From Ptychodera flava (Eukaryota; Hemichordata; Enteropneusta; Ptychoderidae), in NCBI RefSeq assembly GCF_041260155.1, contig NC_091929.1, positions 42,538,244-42,602,243 of the forward strand: 64,000 bases of DNA, read 5' to 3'. Below, in pieces: positions 46,266 to 58,838 of the stretch. The notes under the pieces are model-generated. The model did no database searches. It had not been told where the DNA came from and worked only from the letters and a program-made list of their open reading frames with translations. Both the position numbers and the translations under genes were made by a program. Within the stretch, counting starts at the first letter, position 1; the number at the start of each line of letters is the position of its first letter.

Positions 46266-48330
46266 TAAATCATAATCCTATTCATTAAATTGCTGATGCC
46301 TTAATTGATACCACTTTTTCTACATTTTTAATCTCTATGAGACACACTTGTCAAAAAGTGACAATTTCATAAGTTATCAGTGGGCGAATTTTCCAATGTA
46401 CCCAACAGTGACCCAATCATAGTGGATTGTTTGTACGCTATATCAACCATTGCAATGCTATAACAAATCATCAAGTGATTACAAAAACTGAACAATGATT
46501 AAAACTTTGTAGATTGTTATTCTATGTAATCTTCTTTACAGGTTTTAGTGAGAGTTGTACATGAATAAAGACAAAAGATGGTGTAACATACAATGCAGCT
46601 CTTGTACGTATGATCCCTGCCGTCACAACTGTTTAAGACTTGTGCCCAATATTCCTCAGAACCCAGTGCTACCGCCATGACAGTGACCAACACTACTGCA
46701 CAGAATATTGCAGAAATAAATGAAACGATCATCGTGGCAGCAATCTGTCAAGGAAAACAATGCACATCATGGTAATTTCATTTTGATTGACACAAACTGA
46801 GTATTGAATGTTTGAATGACATAAAAATGCTGTAAAAGATTCACAGACATCATGAGGTATCAAAGTCAGCACAAGCAGTGCATGTAAAATGTATAAGAAT
46901 TAGAAGTAATTTTTTGCTGCTTAAAATTTGAGGATATGTTTAGTAATCCGCTCAAAACAACATCCGCATATTAGCACATGAACACTAAATGCAGGAGTAT
47001 TGAAATATATGTATTTTGATAATGCTGTTGAAATTGTATGAGCAGTACATTATTAGAATATATGAACATTCTGACACTTAATAAGTATATTTTCTCAAGG
47101 CGACATATCTTTATCAAAGGCGACTAAAGTTAACCAAAGCTTTAACGAAACACGATATTCTTTATAAACTTGGAAGATAAAGTCATTCTTACCACGTCAG
47201 TAGTCCTTCTCTGGGTCGGCATTAGAGTCAACAACCCTGTTAGTATCGCCTGGAAAATGTTATATGGAGAGCTGGTCAGACAAACGATGATTTCCTTTTC
47301 ATTTCTACAAATGTGGCATTTTAGGGATATACATACGAAACTGTGTAAATGTCTGGGAGGAAGAAGTTGTAGTTCATAACAGAAGAACAAGTATCCTTCT
47401 GATGGGACGAAATCCTGGTAGAATTTAAGTCACATAAACTTGCTCTTTCGTCTCTTCGATGTAAATCCGTTTGAGGGCGATGTTATTTATCCTTTCTTCT
47501 CTGGCATTGAATTCACTAGAAGTATGACAAGTGTTTTGATATCCCCAAGCTTTCTTGGGCATTTCTTTTCATTTTTACTTCTACTGCCAAAATAACTTCC
47601 ACGAGCACTGGCCGTCCTTTCTAGTATTTCACTCCGTACGATATCTGTATTCATACTTTTCAGCACCGAAATCCTCAAACCATATAACCACATTTTCAAA
47701 GGGGCAAATGAATCGAACTTTTGATAAATTTTCCCCTGTTTTTGTTTTTAAAGTCAACCATAACTCCTTGTTGTATCCTCAAACCGTTTTGATACATATA
47801 GTATTCAGCTTGTCAACTCAGCCTGTACAAGTGTAAGCTGCGTTTCCGTTGTCGACAATTGAATTCTGGTCCGGACTAGAATTCAAATATAAACAATAAC
47901 AGTGCATTTTAGTCATAATACGCTATGTTGACAAGTTAAGCAATAAGTGTTTTAACATTGTTTTGGAAGAAGAGTAAGAACTTGCAATAGACATATAAAA
48001 TAAAAATAATGAAAAATGTCATCAAAAGTTAGCATTACTGGCTCTTTTAATGACTCTATTGCTAACTAAGTCACCATCCATGCCACTCTCATCGCACAAG
48101 CTTAGAGTGCCAAGATCTGACGGTCTAATACTTACCAACACTCCACCATACATTGGTATACGAAGGTATGCAAAGTGACATTCATTATGTATTGTCACAG
48201 CGCCTGCATAGACTAAAGCACAACCTAACAGGAGTTGGGTGTAGCCCATCTTAACCAATGTAGAGGCTATAACATGGTGATTCGCATTCCTGTCTTTAGG
48301 CAGATTATCATAAATGGTGACTTTATCCAT
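41165..48330 (-). CDS. Gene E: MS4A/CD20-like four-span membrane protein lacking exon 5, six coding exons, about 246 aa
   Basis: Exons: 48136-48330, 47193-47249, 46592-46744, 43698-43826, 41933-42053 and 41165-41250. Exon 5, present in B, C, D and F, is missing. The sequence jumps near 42500 from the flank that precedes exon 5 in F to a point inside a hAT-like element, so about 750 bp were lost. Both neighbouring junctions are phase 0, so joining exon 4 (…KKNCTQ) to exon 6 (MKAYLGPQGG…) keeps the frame. The short CCW/YYEP tail segment is gone. Exon 3 has 51 codons and starts IAATMIV. Exon 4 starts QKRQIIDTF and has lost some tail cysteines (SSSKKNCTQ). The C-terminus is LESSALLI, which still fits the dileucine pattern. 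Intron 3 is enlarged by a 2.1-kb LINE. Exons 1-4 and their introns resemble D, exons 6-7 resemble F: a second hybrid gene. Confidence 0.7.
42500..43141. mobile_element. Left-truncated hAT-like element in gene E
   Basis: It is homologous to 55588-56220 of gene F and lacks the left end. The truncation point is also the breakpoint of the deletion that removed exon 5. Confidence 0.55.
44143..46276 (+). mobile_element. 5'-truncated CR1/L2-like LINE in intron 3 of gene E
   Basis: It encodes the later part of a non-LTR reverse transcriptase. Recognisable pieces are QLQGCFASTNWNVF, KPRKAPGPDGVTGRVLRAWA, FIDFSSAFNTIQ, NTGAPQGCVLSPFLFILYTN, FSDDAAV (catalytic-box position, usually FADD/YADD) and FFKYLGVILDSKLSF, ending TAIKRLNL-stop at about 46082. 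The endonuclease domain is absent. The frame is broken by a shift near 44350, a shift near 44885 and a TAG at 45489-45491, so it is dead. The 3' end is an aataaag then (TAA)n tail. CCTATT flanks both sides (44137-44142 and 46277-46282) and gene C keeps the uninterrupted site near 24050. Confidence 0.85.
46213..46267 (+). repeat. (TAA)n tail of the LINE
   Basis: About 18 TAA triplets directly follow the LINE 3' end, typical of the short tandem 3' tails of CR1/L2-type elements. Confidence 0.8.
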
Positions 48331-49131
48331 TGTGTCAGTCTCTTACTTTTTTCTTGAAGTAGGGTTTTCTCTGCCAAAGAAATGTTTGTCTGTTGAGTGA
48401 AAATAATAATATAAGGCAAAATATGAGGAATAACTATTGCCTCGCTAAGCAATTTGTGATGACGTCCGAATTACATTATTAATTAAGTTTGATTCTAAAC
48501 GTTTCAGGATACTTTTGAAATTAATCTTTCCATAATCATAAAGACGGTACACGATGTTCTGACTAAAGATATAAATATATGTCATATCATTGCTGCAGGA
48601 ATACCGCACATAGACTGGTTGCTGAAAGAATATTTTGTGAAATATCTGATTTAAATATCTCTAGTACTCAACACTACGCTGACAACTAAGTCTAAAGCTA
48701 TCAATCAATTTGCTTAGGTCAGCCAATTGATAACAAATGGGATTCGCCTAAAATGAGAATCAAGCTGTTTGACCGGCGTTCAGAGTCCACATATCAATGA
48801 GATCAGGAACCCATTTGGACATATACTGCGACAATCTTCTCACGGTACTTTTACACATTAAGAGCCTGCATTATCAAATTCTCTATAATAGCATATACAA
48901 TGCAATGAAAACTTTATTTAACACCCTTATTGACTGTTGTGAGTGTACGGGTAAACAAATCTATCTCCATATATAGAGCACCTGTTGTTCCATGCTGCTT
49001 GTTAGAGCTATGGAGGTTGAAAATAACTAAACTTACATTACTGCGCCATGTCTGTGACGTGGTCCACGCTGAAACTGTGTTCAGAGTACTCGGTTCAACC
49101 AAGTTACCTCGTCAGTGAAATGTGAACTTAC

Positions 49132-49240
49132 CTAGTACATCTCAAATAACCCAAACTTCCTCAGTCAACACACAAACACTGACTTTGATCGGGATTAAGG
49201 TTGGTTGATTCGCTGAAACAACAACTCGCTGACTATAAAT
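49132..49240 (-). promoter_or_regulatory. Distal promoter and leader exon of gene E
   Basis: ATTTATAG on the minus strand (49233-49240) precedes a canonical CTAG then gtaagtt donor (exon end 49132). In E the stretch between this block and the start exon is about 1.4 kb shorter than in D, with a junction near 48426. That removes the whole proximal leader region, so this distal block would be the only promoter left for E. Confidence 0.4.
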
Positions 49241-49315
49241 TGTTATCTTATTTTGCAGTTAATTATTAATCATTGGATAAATATTGACAGACTGCGTTAT
49301 ACGGTTAATAATAAG

Positions 49316-49443
49316 GTTATTCACAAAATACCATAATTGATGTCAGAGTACATCTTAGCAGCGGAGGTAGAGGCCTAGCGTCGAGGATAAATACCGAAAC
49401 GTACGATGTACTCGGACATAAACCCGGTCTTTTGTGAATAATT
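49316..49443. repeat. Inverted-repeat element upstream of gene E
   Basis: The arms ttattcacaaaataccat and ggtcttttgtgaataat flank a 130-bp unit homologous to the D copy. A separate small element (49447-49569) is inserted immediately after its right end. Confidence 0.5.
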
Positions 49444-49446
49444 TTA

Positions 49447-49569
49447 GGGGCCGTGGACAATTAAAACATAGTGCGCACTGTAAACGCAACATCGAAATAC
49501 AGCTAAACTCCCTCTCCTAAACACAAAATTGCGTTTACCATGCGTGTGTTTTAATCTAGTCTACGTCCC
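49447..49569. mobile_element. 123-bp MITE with about 22-bp inverted ends, E-F spacer
   Basis: The left end ggggccgtggacaattaaaa pairs with the right end ttttaatctagtctacgtcc. TA flanks both sides. The corresponding places upstream of A and D lack it. Confidence 0.55.
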
Positions 49570-50653
49570 TATATCATTATACACCTGCGTCTGTAACCGA
49601 TGGAGTTTCATCGTGAGTTTCGGTATAATGAGCGCGGAGTCAAATTGCATTGACGGGGTACAATAACTTCGGGTGTTATTGGACGTTGTTTGACCTTGAC
49701 ATCATATCATTTTCATGTCAAACACAGGAAAAAACAAAACAATATTTCACTATATTTTTTTCAAAAAAACATCATGTAACCATCTCTAAGTCAAATAGTG
49801 AATGGCGGTTAGTTGAAATTCTGTGAATTTCTGAAATAATACTGCCGAACTACAATTTTAGCATGTGCACTGCATTGCGTTTTACAGTGATTAGTGGTAG
49901 TAGTATGTAGGGTAGGGGGTTGAGCGCAGTTTACCCCTCATCCAATGCTTTTTCAGTTTTATTCTACTCAAGACCATTTCAAGAAATTCCATTATCTTAT
50001 TTTTTGCATTCTTAAAGCCCCCAACAGGATTTAAGATAACAACACATTGTTAGTCTTGTTTTTTTGTGAAAGTCCCCACGCAATTCATCCGTTTTAAGCC
50101 TTAAAATAGAAAAATAAGTTTTAGGTGGGTGTTGTACCGCAGAACCATACTTATAACTGTATATTTACTTTTTAAACCCCCTATCACCATTTCAGAATTT
50201 TTTCTGAATCGAAATTGAGCACAGAAACCTCTCTCATAACTTTATATTTACTTTTTAAAACCCCCTGCCACCATTTCAGGGTTTCTGTATGGTGATAACG
50301 TATATGTTTACTGTTAGATATATGCTCGACGAAGGGTATACCTTATGCAATAAGGGGTGAAGCCGTGTGCAGGTGACTGCTGATGACCTGTTGGCAGCTG
50401 TGCGGTCAGAGCCGCATGAACGAGTTTTGTAGGATCCACTGCGTTGGTCTCCGGAAAGGGTTGTGGGGGATGGGGAGGGCTGGTTAAATGTGGCACGAAA
50501 GTCTGCCTGAAGTGCGGGGTGGGCGTTTGGAACCAGCTTTCTCCGTGTATGGGGTGCGGGATAAGACAGTGAAAAAGTGCAAGCTCGGCAGAGGAAACAA
50601 AGCGACATGATGATGAAGAGAAGACGGGAGAGATATGATGGTTTTGAAGAACG

Positions 50654-50982
50654 CATACATCTGCACAATCGAAGAAGACTCCGGAGCACAAACAAACTTT
50701 TAAAGAAAAACATCCACGATTATCTGTTTTTAAGTCAGCACCCTTTTTCAAATGCCGGGATGGGAAAGGGCTGGTTAATATTTACCATAACTTTATTTTG
50801 AAAGGTTTGTAAGCTGCTACTGTTAAAGGCAAGGTTATCCCCTGACCAGGTACTAAGTTACGAGCCATAGTGGTGTGTATACTTATAGGCAATATAATTT
50901 ATAGGGATATTTTATCTAATATAAAATTCAAAGGCAGTCGGAGGTTAGGAATCGCAATAACTCACCCAAAATAGCAACTCGT
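50654..50982 (-). other. About 330-bp micro-inversion in the E-F spacer
   Basis: Between gaagaacg and tctaaacatccaaaac, the sequence is the reverse complement of what lies at about 28228-28555 in the C-D spacer. Landmarks such as gggatgggaaagggctggtt, ccataactttat and gtggtgtgtatacttatagg appear inverted and in reverse order. The A-B spacer has the same orientation as C-D, so the E-F copy is the changed one. Confidence 0.7.
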
Positions 50983-52641
50983 CTAAACATCCAAAACATC
51001 CTTTTCACATTCAGTCACGGTAAGTTTTGACTTCCTGAACTGTCTTTGCGACATTTTGAATAATGCTGAAAATAATGCTTAAATACTAAACTCAGATTTC
51101 GTTGAAATGTGAGAAACTGCTTTTATATGTCTTGCACCAATACCAATACAAATAAGGTCATCCTTTACACTACCATATACACACACGCGGCACAAAATGC
51201 AAAAAACGCTACCAAGTACAGTCACTTTTCGCAGAAGAGAAGGGATGAAACGGCAGTCCCGAAGCCAAACCACTCTATAGAGGTCACCACAGTCTAAGAC
51301 GTACCAGCCAGTTACTTCCAAGAGATCTTATTCACCACTATCCCTGGCTTTTACATACCCTTGGAGCCTCCAGCTAATACAACGCTTTGAGGGCGGCAGA
51401 CATGATTGGAAAACGCCGACGCCCTCACACGTAATTAAATTTAATTGTGAGTTAACATTTTTAAAAACAATGTTTACTGTAAGTCGCAAAGCTATAAGTG
51501 GATCAACTCCAAATACTTTACTTCAGTCTTTAGGAGACTTAAAATGTTCTTGTGGTCCTCCTTTATATTACACAAAATACTTGTTTCCGACCGATGATTT
51601 TCAACAAGTTTGATAATGCACATTTTTGACTGAAATGAAGTCAGTATTTTGACTGTAAGTGGTGAGTGGCAGGTGCATTCATGTGCAAATATATGTTTTT
51701 CATATGCAAATAGCATACATATATGAATGACGCTCAACAATGAACACGTTTGTCTTTACACCTGCCTTGAAGGCTTCCTACCTCGCTGCACCTGCAGAGA
51801 TATCTTCACATGGAAAACAAAATGTCACGTTAATATTGAACACTCGGCATTCGAACGTAGAATAAGATATGCTTCTACCGTGACAATATCACGCACTGCA
51901 GAAAATATGGAAGAATGTTTTGTAATTTGTTGGTGCTGCGTGTAATGGAATGTATGAATGTATCATGCACAGCTATTCCGCTATGTCACCCGAGTTACTG
52001 AACAGAAAGTGGCATGAAATGGCAATGGCGGTGCCAAATTAAAAGTGACATTTGCTTCATGGTCTTTTTCATAGAATATAGAAGAAGTCACGTGGTACAC
52101 TAAAATTAAAACTAGCTGTCAGTGCCAAGAGTGATATCAAGGTATAAATACTGGTAACAATGACTTTTATGAATGTGACATCGGATAAAAAAACGACAAA
52201 ACAACCAAACGGAAATGAAATTGCTATCGAATTGCTTCAACGAGTAATGCTTTATTAAAATGAAAAAAATCACTATTAAAATTGCTTCTCATACTATTTG
52301 CACGACATCTACTTGTGCAATTTTTGAAATACTAGCGACAGATCTTTATTGTAGAGTATATATTTTAAATCGATTGCAGGTACACACCACAGTCATAAAT
52401 TCTTTATCTTGATGACCGGAAATGTCACCAAATTTGAGATGCAATTGACGCTAGGGAATTACAAAGTTTTTTACTGAATACATTTTGAATACGTCATGAT
52501 AAATTCACCGGAATAAAATTTAATACACCTGAATATGTCGATGAAATTTCTTTCATTTACATTAAAGTCCTTTACGCCAAAGCTGCTAGATTGTACACGT
52601 TACATACCTATTCCGAGGTTCAACTACCTAGAATTCAAGGC

Positions 52642-52722
52642 GATGCCTTCCTGCAGTGTGTGCAGTGTGATGCCATACTGCAGTGTGTGCAGTGTGATGC
52701 CATACTGTAGTGTCTGCAGCGA
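52642..52722. repeat. 27-bp minisatellite, three units (E-F spacer)
   Basis: The units gatgccttcctgcagtgtgt, gatgccatactgcagtgtgt and gatgccatactgtagtgtct lie in the same place as in the other spacers. The D-E spacer keeps only one unit, at about 40327-40351. Confidence 0.6.
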
Positions 52723-53527
52723 GCAAGAGAACCAGGAAATTGTCAGAAATCATTTTTAGTGAGTCAGGCAGGCAAAGAAAAGTCGCAGATTGGAGCAAAA
52801 TTTGTCGTCAACCTTTTTGGGGAAAAATTCGGAACATTATGTTTGCTCTGCCACAATGCTTGAATGTAGAGGTACAGCACTGTTTTGTTTGGATATTATT
52901 CTCGCGCTAAGCTGGACCACTGTACTATAATATTCACTGATCAAAAAAATAACATGGTATACCTGTCGTAAAATCTACCCAACGTTTCTCCTGTTTTGAT
53001 GATTCTTTCATTGATTTCAGAACAATTGTGACGTTTGACCAATGATGTTTGACCAATCTTGTGCAACTTTGGAATTCGTGCAACAACCTTGCACGCCTTT
53101 CGTACGCGTGAGAGATGTGACTCAATTAGACCGTTGTTTTGGCATGATACCTCAAAGCTTAAACTGAAACCTACTACATCCAGCATTGTGAGAAAGAGTG
53201 ACACAGGTCAGGTGTTATACCGTCAACACAAATTTTTGATGATATTTAATAAAAGAAACGTGATAAATGCATCTTTTTCGAAGCCAAACTGATCGAATAG
53301 GTTTAAGCACTATCTTGCTTTGTAAAGAATTTCATCTTATAAATTGTTTTGGCTATAAAGAGTAGGTATTATTGTAATGATAACTGCGACAATAATAGCA
53401 TATACACTTTCATAAAATGTGTTTCAATGATTTGCTGTGACTTAAATAATAGTTCTTATGTAGCACTCTAGGGTTTCATAATGCATTTTTCAGTTTGTTG
53501 GTTTGAATGTTTAGTTGCTGTATTATT

Positions 53528-56500
53528 TCATATCTGTAATGGTGACGATTCTGAGATAGCCGTATCAATATCTTCTCTCTGGCTTTCGATGTCCTTGGAA
53601 TCTTTGCCATACACTGTAAAGAAATCATAAAAATTTAAGTGTACAATTGCCTGTTGAATTGCAATGCCAAGACCATTGTGCATCTCGAAAGATATGATTT
53701 ACTTATGAAGGTATCAGGCCTGTCACTCAATGAATATTTCCTACCATAATATGGATTGTTGGGCCGAGAATAAAAGGTGAGATGAAAGTAATGGTTCGAC
53801 GGGCAGTTAGCTCGATGGTTACAGTTCCACAGCTACTCCCATATTTTTTTTAAAATTATATTATGATTAACCACTCGTGGGGTTAATTTTAAACTTTAAA
53901 TTCTCTCTTAGCTTTTCGAAAATGGAGAACCTTTAATTTGCCCCATGTGAGTAAAAAAGTGATGGCGGCGATTTTGAATTTCAAATATCGATAAATGTTA
54001 GGTAATTAGCAAATATGGAGAGTGCTGGAAACCACTAACCTAAAGTTAGTTAAGAACTTTATTGTTTAATCTGACTGGTAAGTTCAAATATGCCAGATTT
54101 CAAAATAAACGCAGTAGTGTAATGTTTAACAATACACATCTGATGAACATACCAACAGGGATCTGTGGGACAAAATCCTACATTTCAAAATACACCCACG
54201 AATGTCTTTTCAGTACTGCCGCCCTGGTCTAGATTGCACGCCCCAATATTATAAGTTATGGTTTCTTACCTTTGGCTGAGTTGACTGGAATCATTATAAA
54301 CATGTTGTTGCCTTCTCCAACTGGCATCGACATGAATGCACTTGGTGAGAGATCTACCGAACCACCTTGAGGACCAAGATAAGCCTTCATCTAGAGGGAA
54401 GTAATCAAAAATGACACTTAAATTATAATTTTCGTGCAAAGAGATCGGTTTAATTTACATGATATTGAAGTGTTGACGAAATCATTCTTTGAAAAGTCTA
54501 AGGCATGGTATATTTACTTACAGTATGAATTATGGAAAGCGTCAAGTAAACGCCATTCTTAAATTTGAACAAAATCTCGAATGCTTCATTGATAGCAAAT
54601 ATGTAGAATGTTAAATATGCGTAAAAACAGAACGATGACAGGAAATGATACAGAATACTGAACTTGTCTAATTAAGAAGTTTTTAATGTAAGACAATGAT
54701 TTGCAAAAATTACTCTAATTGTTGTATCAGGCTACTGGCTTCGAGCAAAGGCGAACTGGGGATAAAAGAAAATATGATATTAATTTCATGACCATAAAAT
54801 GTAAAATATTAATATTGGCATGAATAAGCATGTAGAACATACCTGCGCAGGCTCGTAGTATGATGCTGCATTGCTGAAACCTCTCTTCCAACAACACTGA
54901 CTCTGAGAATTATGCACAAAGATGACGGTAGAAAGTTATAAAAGGCTCACATTATTACAGTACCTGATGGGACAATGTAACATGAGAAATGTTTAAGATT
55001 CAAAAGATTTCGAAGGTCAGAGCGACAAGATAATCTTGCATGTAAAAAAAGATTGATTCAAAAATGATTTGCAAAAAGAGCTGAAACTTTCACGTGCACC
55101 ATTCCTTCAGTAATGTGTTATATTCAAGATTTTCTGAAACTGACGTAGAAAAACAACTTCAGGCTCTTAGTGATTGGCTGGCCTGTACAATTGTTACTTT
55201 TTTCTCTTATTTACGAAATTTTGAGAAACTGTTCCGTGAAATACTTTGGTGTCTTAAATATTTCTTTGCTCCTTTTTGCTAAGTTAAACACAGTTGGTGA
55301 AACATTCATTTACCCATATTGCCCTTCATTTAGATTTATGGTACTATTATTAATTTAGTGCTACATAATGTGAAATGTCAAAACAAACTCAAGTGTTTTA
55401 ATGGCGACGAAAAAAAGGCCTATGCACGTTCAATGTTAATCAATATGCCATCGGCTTTTTATAAGTAGGTTTTCAGTCCATTTAGTACATTTACAATGTC
55501 AGGGCTCAATATCAGCGGTAGAAGTCCCACGCCAACAGACTACCAACTTTTCCATTGGGCTACAAAAGCCAACACGGACTAGCAAAATCTGGGACATTAA
55601 ATTCAGTTAATACTTGGCATGCAATGTCCAGACCATCTCTTTGGGACAGGCTAAATGCAGTCAGGACACAGAAAGGCCACACAATCACTTTGTTATGCAA
55701 ATTACAAAGATTGTGGTGAGGTGGAACTTTGCTATGAAGTTTCGACATCTGAATTGATGTACTTCGGTGACCGGCACAGAAAATGATGACCAGTGAATAC
55801 GTATTTTCGTTGCATTTTGATCAAAATGTATCAATCACAATTACAGGAAATTATGCCTCCTCCCTACTACAGAAAGCCCATAGTCTGTGCTGAGGTGGTC
55901 ATGATCGAGCGATGGCGACTATCAAATTTGCTTACAACGCTGAGAATGAAAGGGGTTATCAATACAATGCTAATAGGTCACCAAACTTTTGAGTGTCATT
56001 GTTGTCAATTATACCAGTTTCCTATGCAAGTATTCATATCAAATGACTACAATTTCACTTCATGGGAAGAATCTTGAAAAATAGCTTTTCTTGTGTGGTT
56101 CATGAAAAAATCCCTGAACTAAAATATGCATTTGCTTCCAGCCATTGTCACTCGGCTACCAACTTCAGAAAATTGTAGCCCAAGTGGACTACCAGGGAAA
56201 AAGTTAATTTCGAGTCGTGAATGTGTATGTTGTTCATTGACTATGGCTATGCTATACATGACGGTATTCTTGAAAGCCTTGCTGCATTATTCGCTTGATA
56301 TCAAATGCGTGCCTTTCATCGTAGAAACTAAAAATTTTAAACAGGAAAATACAGTTTGTAAACATTATGTATTTGGAGAAATTTCCGTGCGTGAAAAAGC
56401 TTAACACAATTTGGTAATCTACGAATAGTAAATTTCCAGTGAAAACTGTGAAGCTTAGTTTCTTGTGTAACGTTTTTTTCGAGTAACCACACTTCCTTTT

Positions 56501-58838
56501 CCTTTACAATGTCTTTAATTAATATTCTGTAAACCATTCTTGTTGAAATATTAACTCCTATTTTCAACATGGTACATGATCTCTTATGTTCGAGAATATA
56601 CGTTGTATGACAAAATGAAGTAATTATAACATTACTAACCTGGGTGCAACATTTCTTGCAACTATGGCGACAGAGAAGCCTGCTGCTCAGAATTCCATTT
56701 ATTATGGCAACAATCGCTTCACATACAGCCATCAGCAGAATGAATGTATCAATAGTCTGTCGTTCGTGCTGGAAAGAACGAAAGAAGACTAATATCATCA
56801 TGCAGGACAATGAAAAGTGTCAACAAGGATGAAAATACACGTAACTAAATTCATTTTGAGGTATGAATTGCCATAGCTTTGATTTGTACAAAATTTACAG
56901 TAAGGAACACCTAATACCGGTCTCTTATTGCTCTTCGTAAATGTTTTCACTTCAAGAGTGATATTTACAGATATAATGTAATTAAGAGAGTGTATATGAA
57001 CATGGGCCTGGTTCACATTAGAGAAAAGGTGTGCATGATAATCACACAATCAGTTAAAGATGTTTCCAAAGCACTAGTTTTCCATTAATTGACACCACTC
57101 TTCTACTTAATTTTGGGTCTGAATGAGGCACACTTGTCAAAAAGTGACAATCAACTATGTTTTCGGAATGGGATAAGCCAAGAGGGGCATAATTGCCCAC
57201 AATGTGAGCCCGACAGCTTATCAATCAAGTATTGACTTTATTAGTGCATTGTATATACTCTGTGTCAACTATAATTGCAATTCCGTAACAAATCGTTCAG
57301 AAAGTAGGAAAAAGCTGAACAATAGTTAAAAGTGTAGTTCGTTGTTCTATTATCTATGTTATCTTCTTTACGAGTTTTAGTTAGAGTTGTGCATATTTAA
57401 AGACAAAAGACAGTGCCACATACTACAGTATTATAGAATCGCTGTTTGCAGATCTTGAACACCATTCCACTCATGTTGTAACATGTGCTGTAGACATTTT
57501 CCCTGTGTTCCTCAGAACCCAATGCTACCGCCGTGATAGTGACTAACACTACTGCACAGAATGTTCCAGATATAAATGAAAAGATCATCGTAGCCAACGT
57601 CTGTCAAGGAAAATAATTCAGTTTGATAAAAAAATATTTGAGTATTAAATAATTGAATAATGGTGTTTAAGATTTACATACGTCATAAGATATCGAAGTC
57701 AATACAAGCAGTAGATTTAAAATAATTAAGAATAACAATTAATTTCTTGCTACCTAAATTTGAGGACATGTCTAATATTCGATCGAAACAAAATCCGTAT
57801 GTTGAGAAACGAACACAAAACCCAGAGGTATTCAAAGCTTCAATGCTTTTGGAATTTAAGTGTGTGTACACTATAATATTAGAGTATATGAATATCCTGA
57901 CACTTTGTAATTATATTTCCTCAATATCGACATGTTGTGATTAAAAGACACAGAAGTTGACCAACGTTTTAACAAAACATGTTATTCTTTTCACTGTGGA
58001 AGATAAGGTCATTCTTACCCCATCAGTTGTCTTCCTCTCTGTCGATATCAGAGTAATCAACCCTGTCATTATCGCCTGTAAAAGTTAATAGGAAGACCTT
58101 TGATGGAATAGATGAGTTCGCTTCCATACGACAATATATGATATTTTGGAGTATGCCTACGAATAGCTGTGCAAATGTTTAGGTGTAAGACGTTGTATGT
58201 ATTACATAAAAAGACTATGTACCTCCTATCTGGACGAATTCCTGGTAAAACTTTTAAACACATAAACTTGCTCTTTCGTGTTTTGATGAAATTTTTTTGC
58301 AGACTTTGAAGACAAGATTATTAATTACCCTTTATCACAGTGACTGTCATTCAATTTACAAAAAGCGTAACACGTGTTTTTATACCCTTAAACTTTTGGC
58401 TATACCATTTATTCCCAATTCTACTGCCACAATTGCTTTTATCTTTATTTTAAGATTTCTTGGTCGTTCTTAAAAGCATTTCAATCACTCACGATATTAT
58501 ATTTATATATTTGATACTGTGACAGAATGAAAATCCCGGAAACATATATAATCATATATTAAATGACTCCATTTCTACCTAAATCACTTTCCATGCCACT
58601 CTCGCCCCACAATACTCCCAAGATCTGATGAGCTAATACTTACCAACACTCCACCATACTTTGGTGTGCCAAGGTAAGCAAAGTGACAGCCAGTAGCCAT
58701 TGCTACAGAACCTGCATAGATTAAAACAACACCTAACAGGAACTGGATGTAAGCCATCTTCACCAAGGTAGACGCTATAACACGGTGATTCACATTCCTG
58801 TCTTTAGGCACATTATCATAAATGGTCACTTTATCCAT
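53528..58838 (-). CDS. Gene F: MS4A/CD20-like four-span membrane protein, seven coding exons, about 274 aa, dileucine lost
   Basis: Exons: 58644-58838, 58019-58075, 57424-57600, 56640-56768, 54843-54902, 54270-54390 and 53528-53613. F is the most divergent complete copy. Exon 1 has SVAMATGCHFAYLGTPKYGG. Exon 2 is AIMTGLITLISTERKTTDG. Exon 3 starts TLATMIFSFISGTF and its loop has STC...KIC. Exon 4 begins HERQTIDTF and has ILSSRLL where others have ILCSR or ILCRR. Exon 5 is SQCCWKRGFSNAASYYEPAQ. The last codons read SESSPLQI-stop, so the second leucine of the conserved dileucine is glutamine; the sorting signal seen in all other copies is broken here. The gene is otherwise open with canonical splice sites. 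Intron 4 holds a roughly 720-bp hAT-like insertion. Confidence 0.72.
55500..56220. mobile_element. About 720-bp hAT-like non-autonomous element in intron 4 of gene F
   Basis: It begins cagggctcaatat and ends tttcgagtcgtga, imperfect inverted termini of the CAGGG type common in hAT elements. B and C keep the uninterrupted sequence (near 10845 and 23445). E has a left-truncated copy at the same place, so the insertion predates the E/F split. A clear 8-bp target duplication was not resolved and no transposase is present. Confidence 0.45.

Larger units (their letters stand above)
49570..53527. other. E-F spacer; no gene seen
   Basis: It includes the GC-richer block (50330-50650), a small inversion (50654-50982, listed separately), a copy of the aacggcagtcc repeat (51180-51430), octamer-like ATGCAAAT near 51702 and the 27-bp minisatellite. 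The two overlapping minus-strand frames of 145 residues at 50276-50751 span the inversion and have no counterpart in other spacers, so I do not call them genes. Confidence 0.45.

Noticed and set aside
50276-50751. Two overlapping 145-residue minus-strand frames
   Set aside because: They span the micro-inversion border and have no equivalent in the paralogous spacers.
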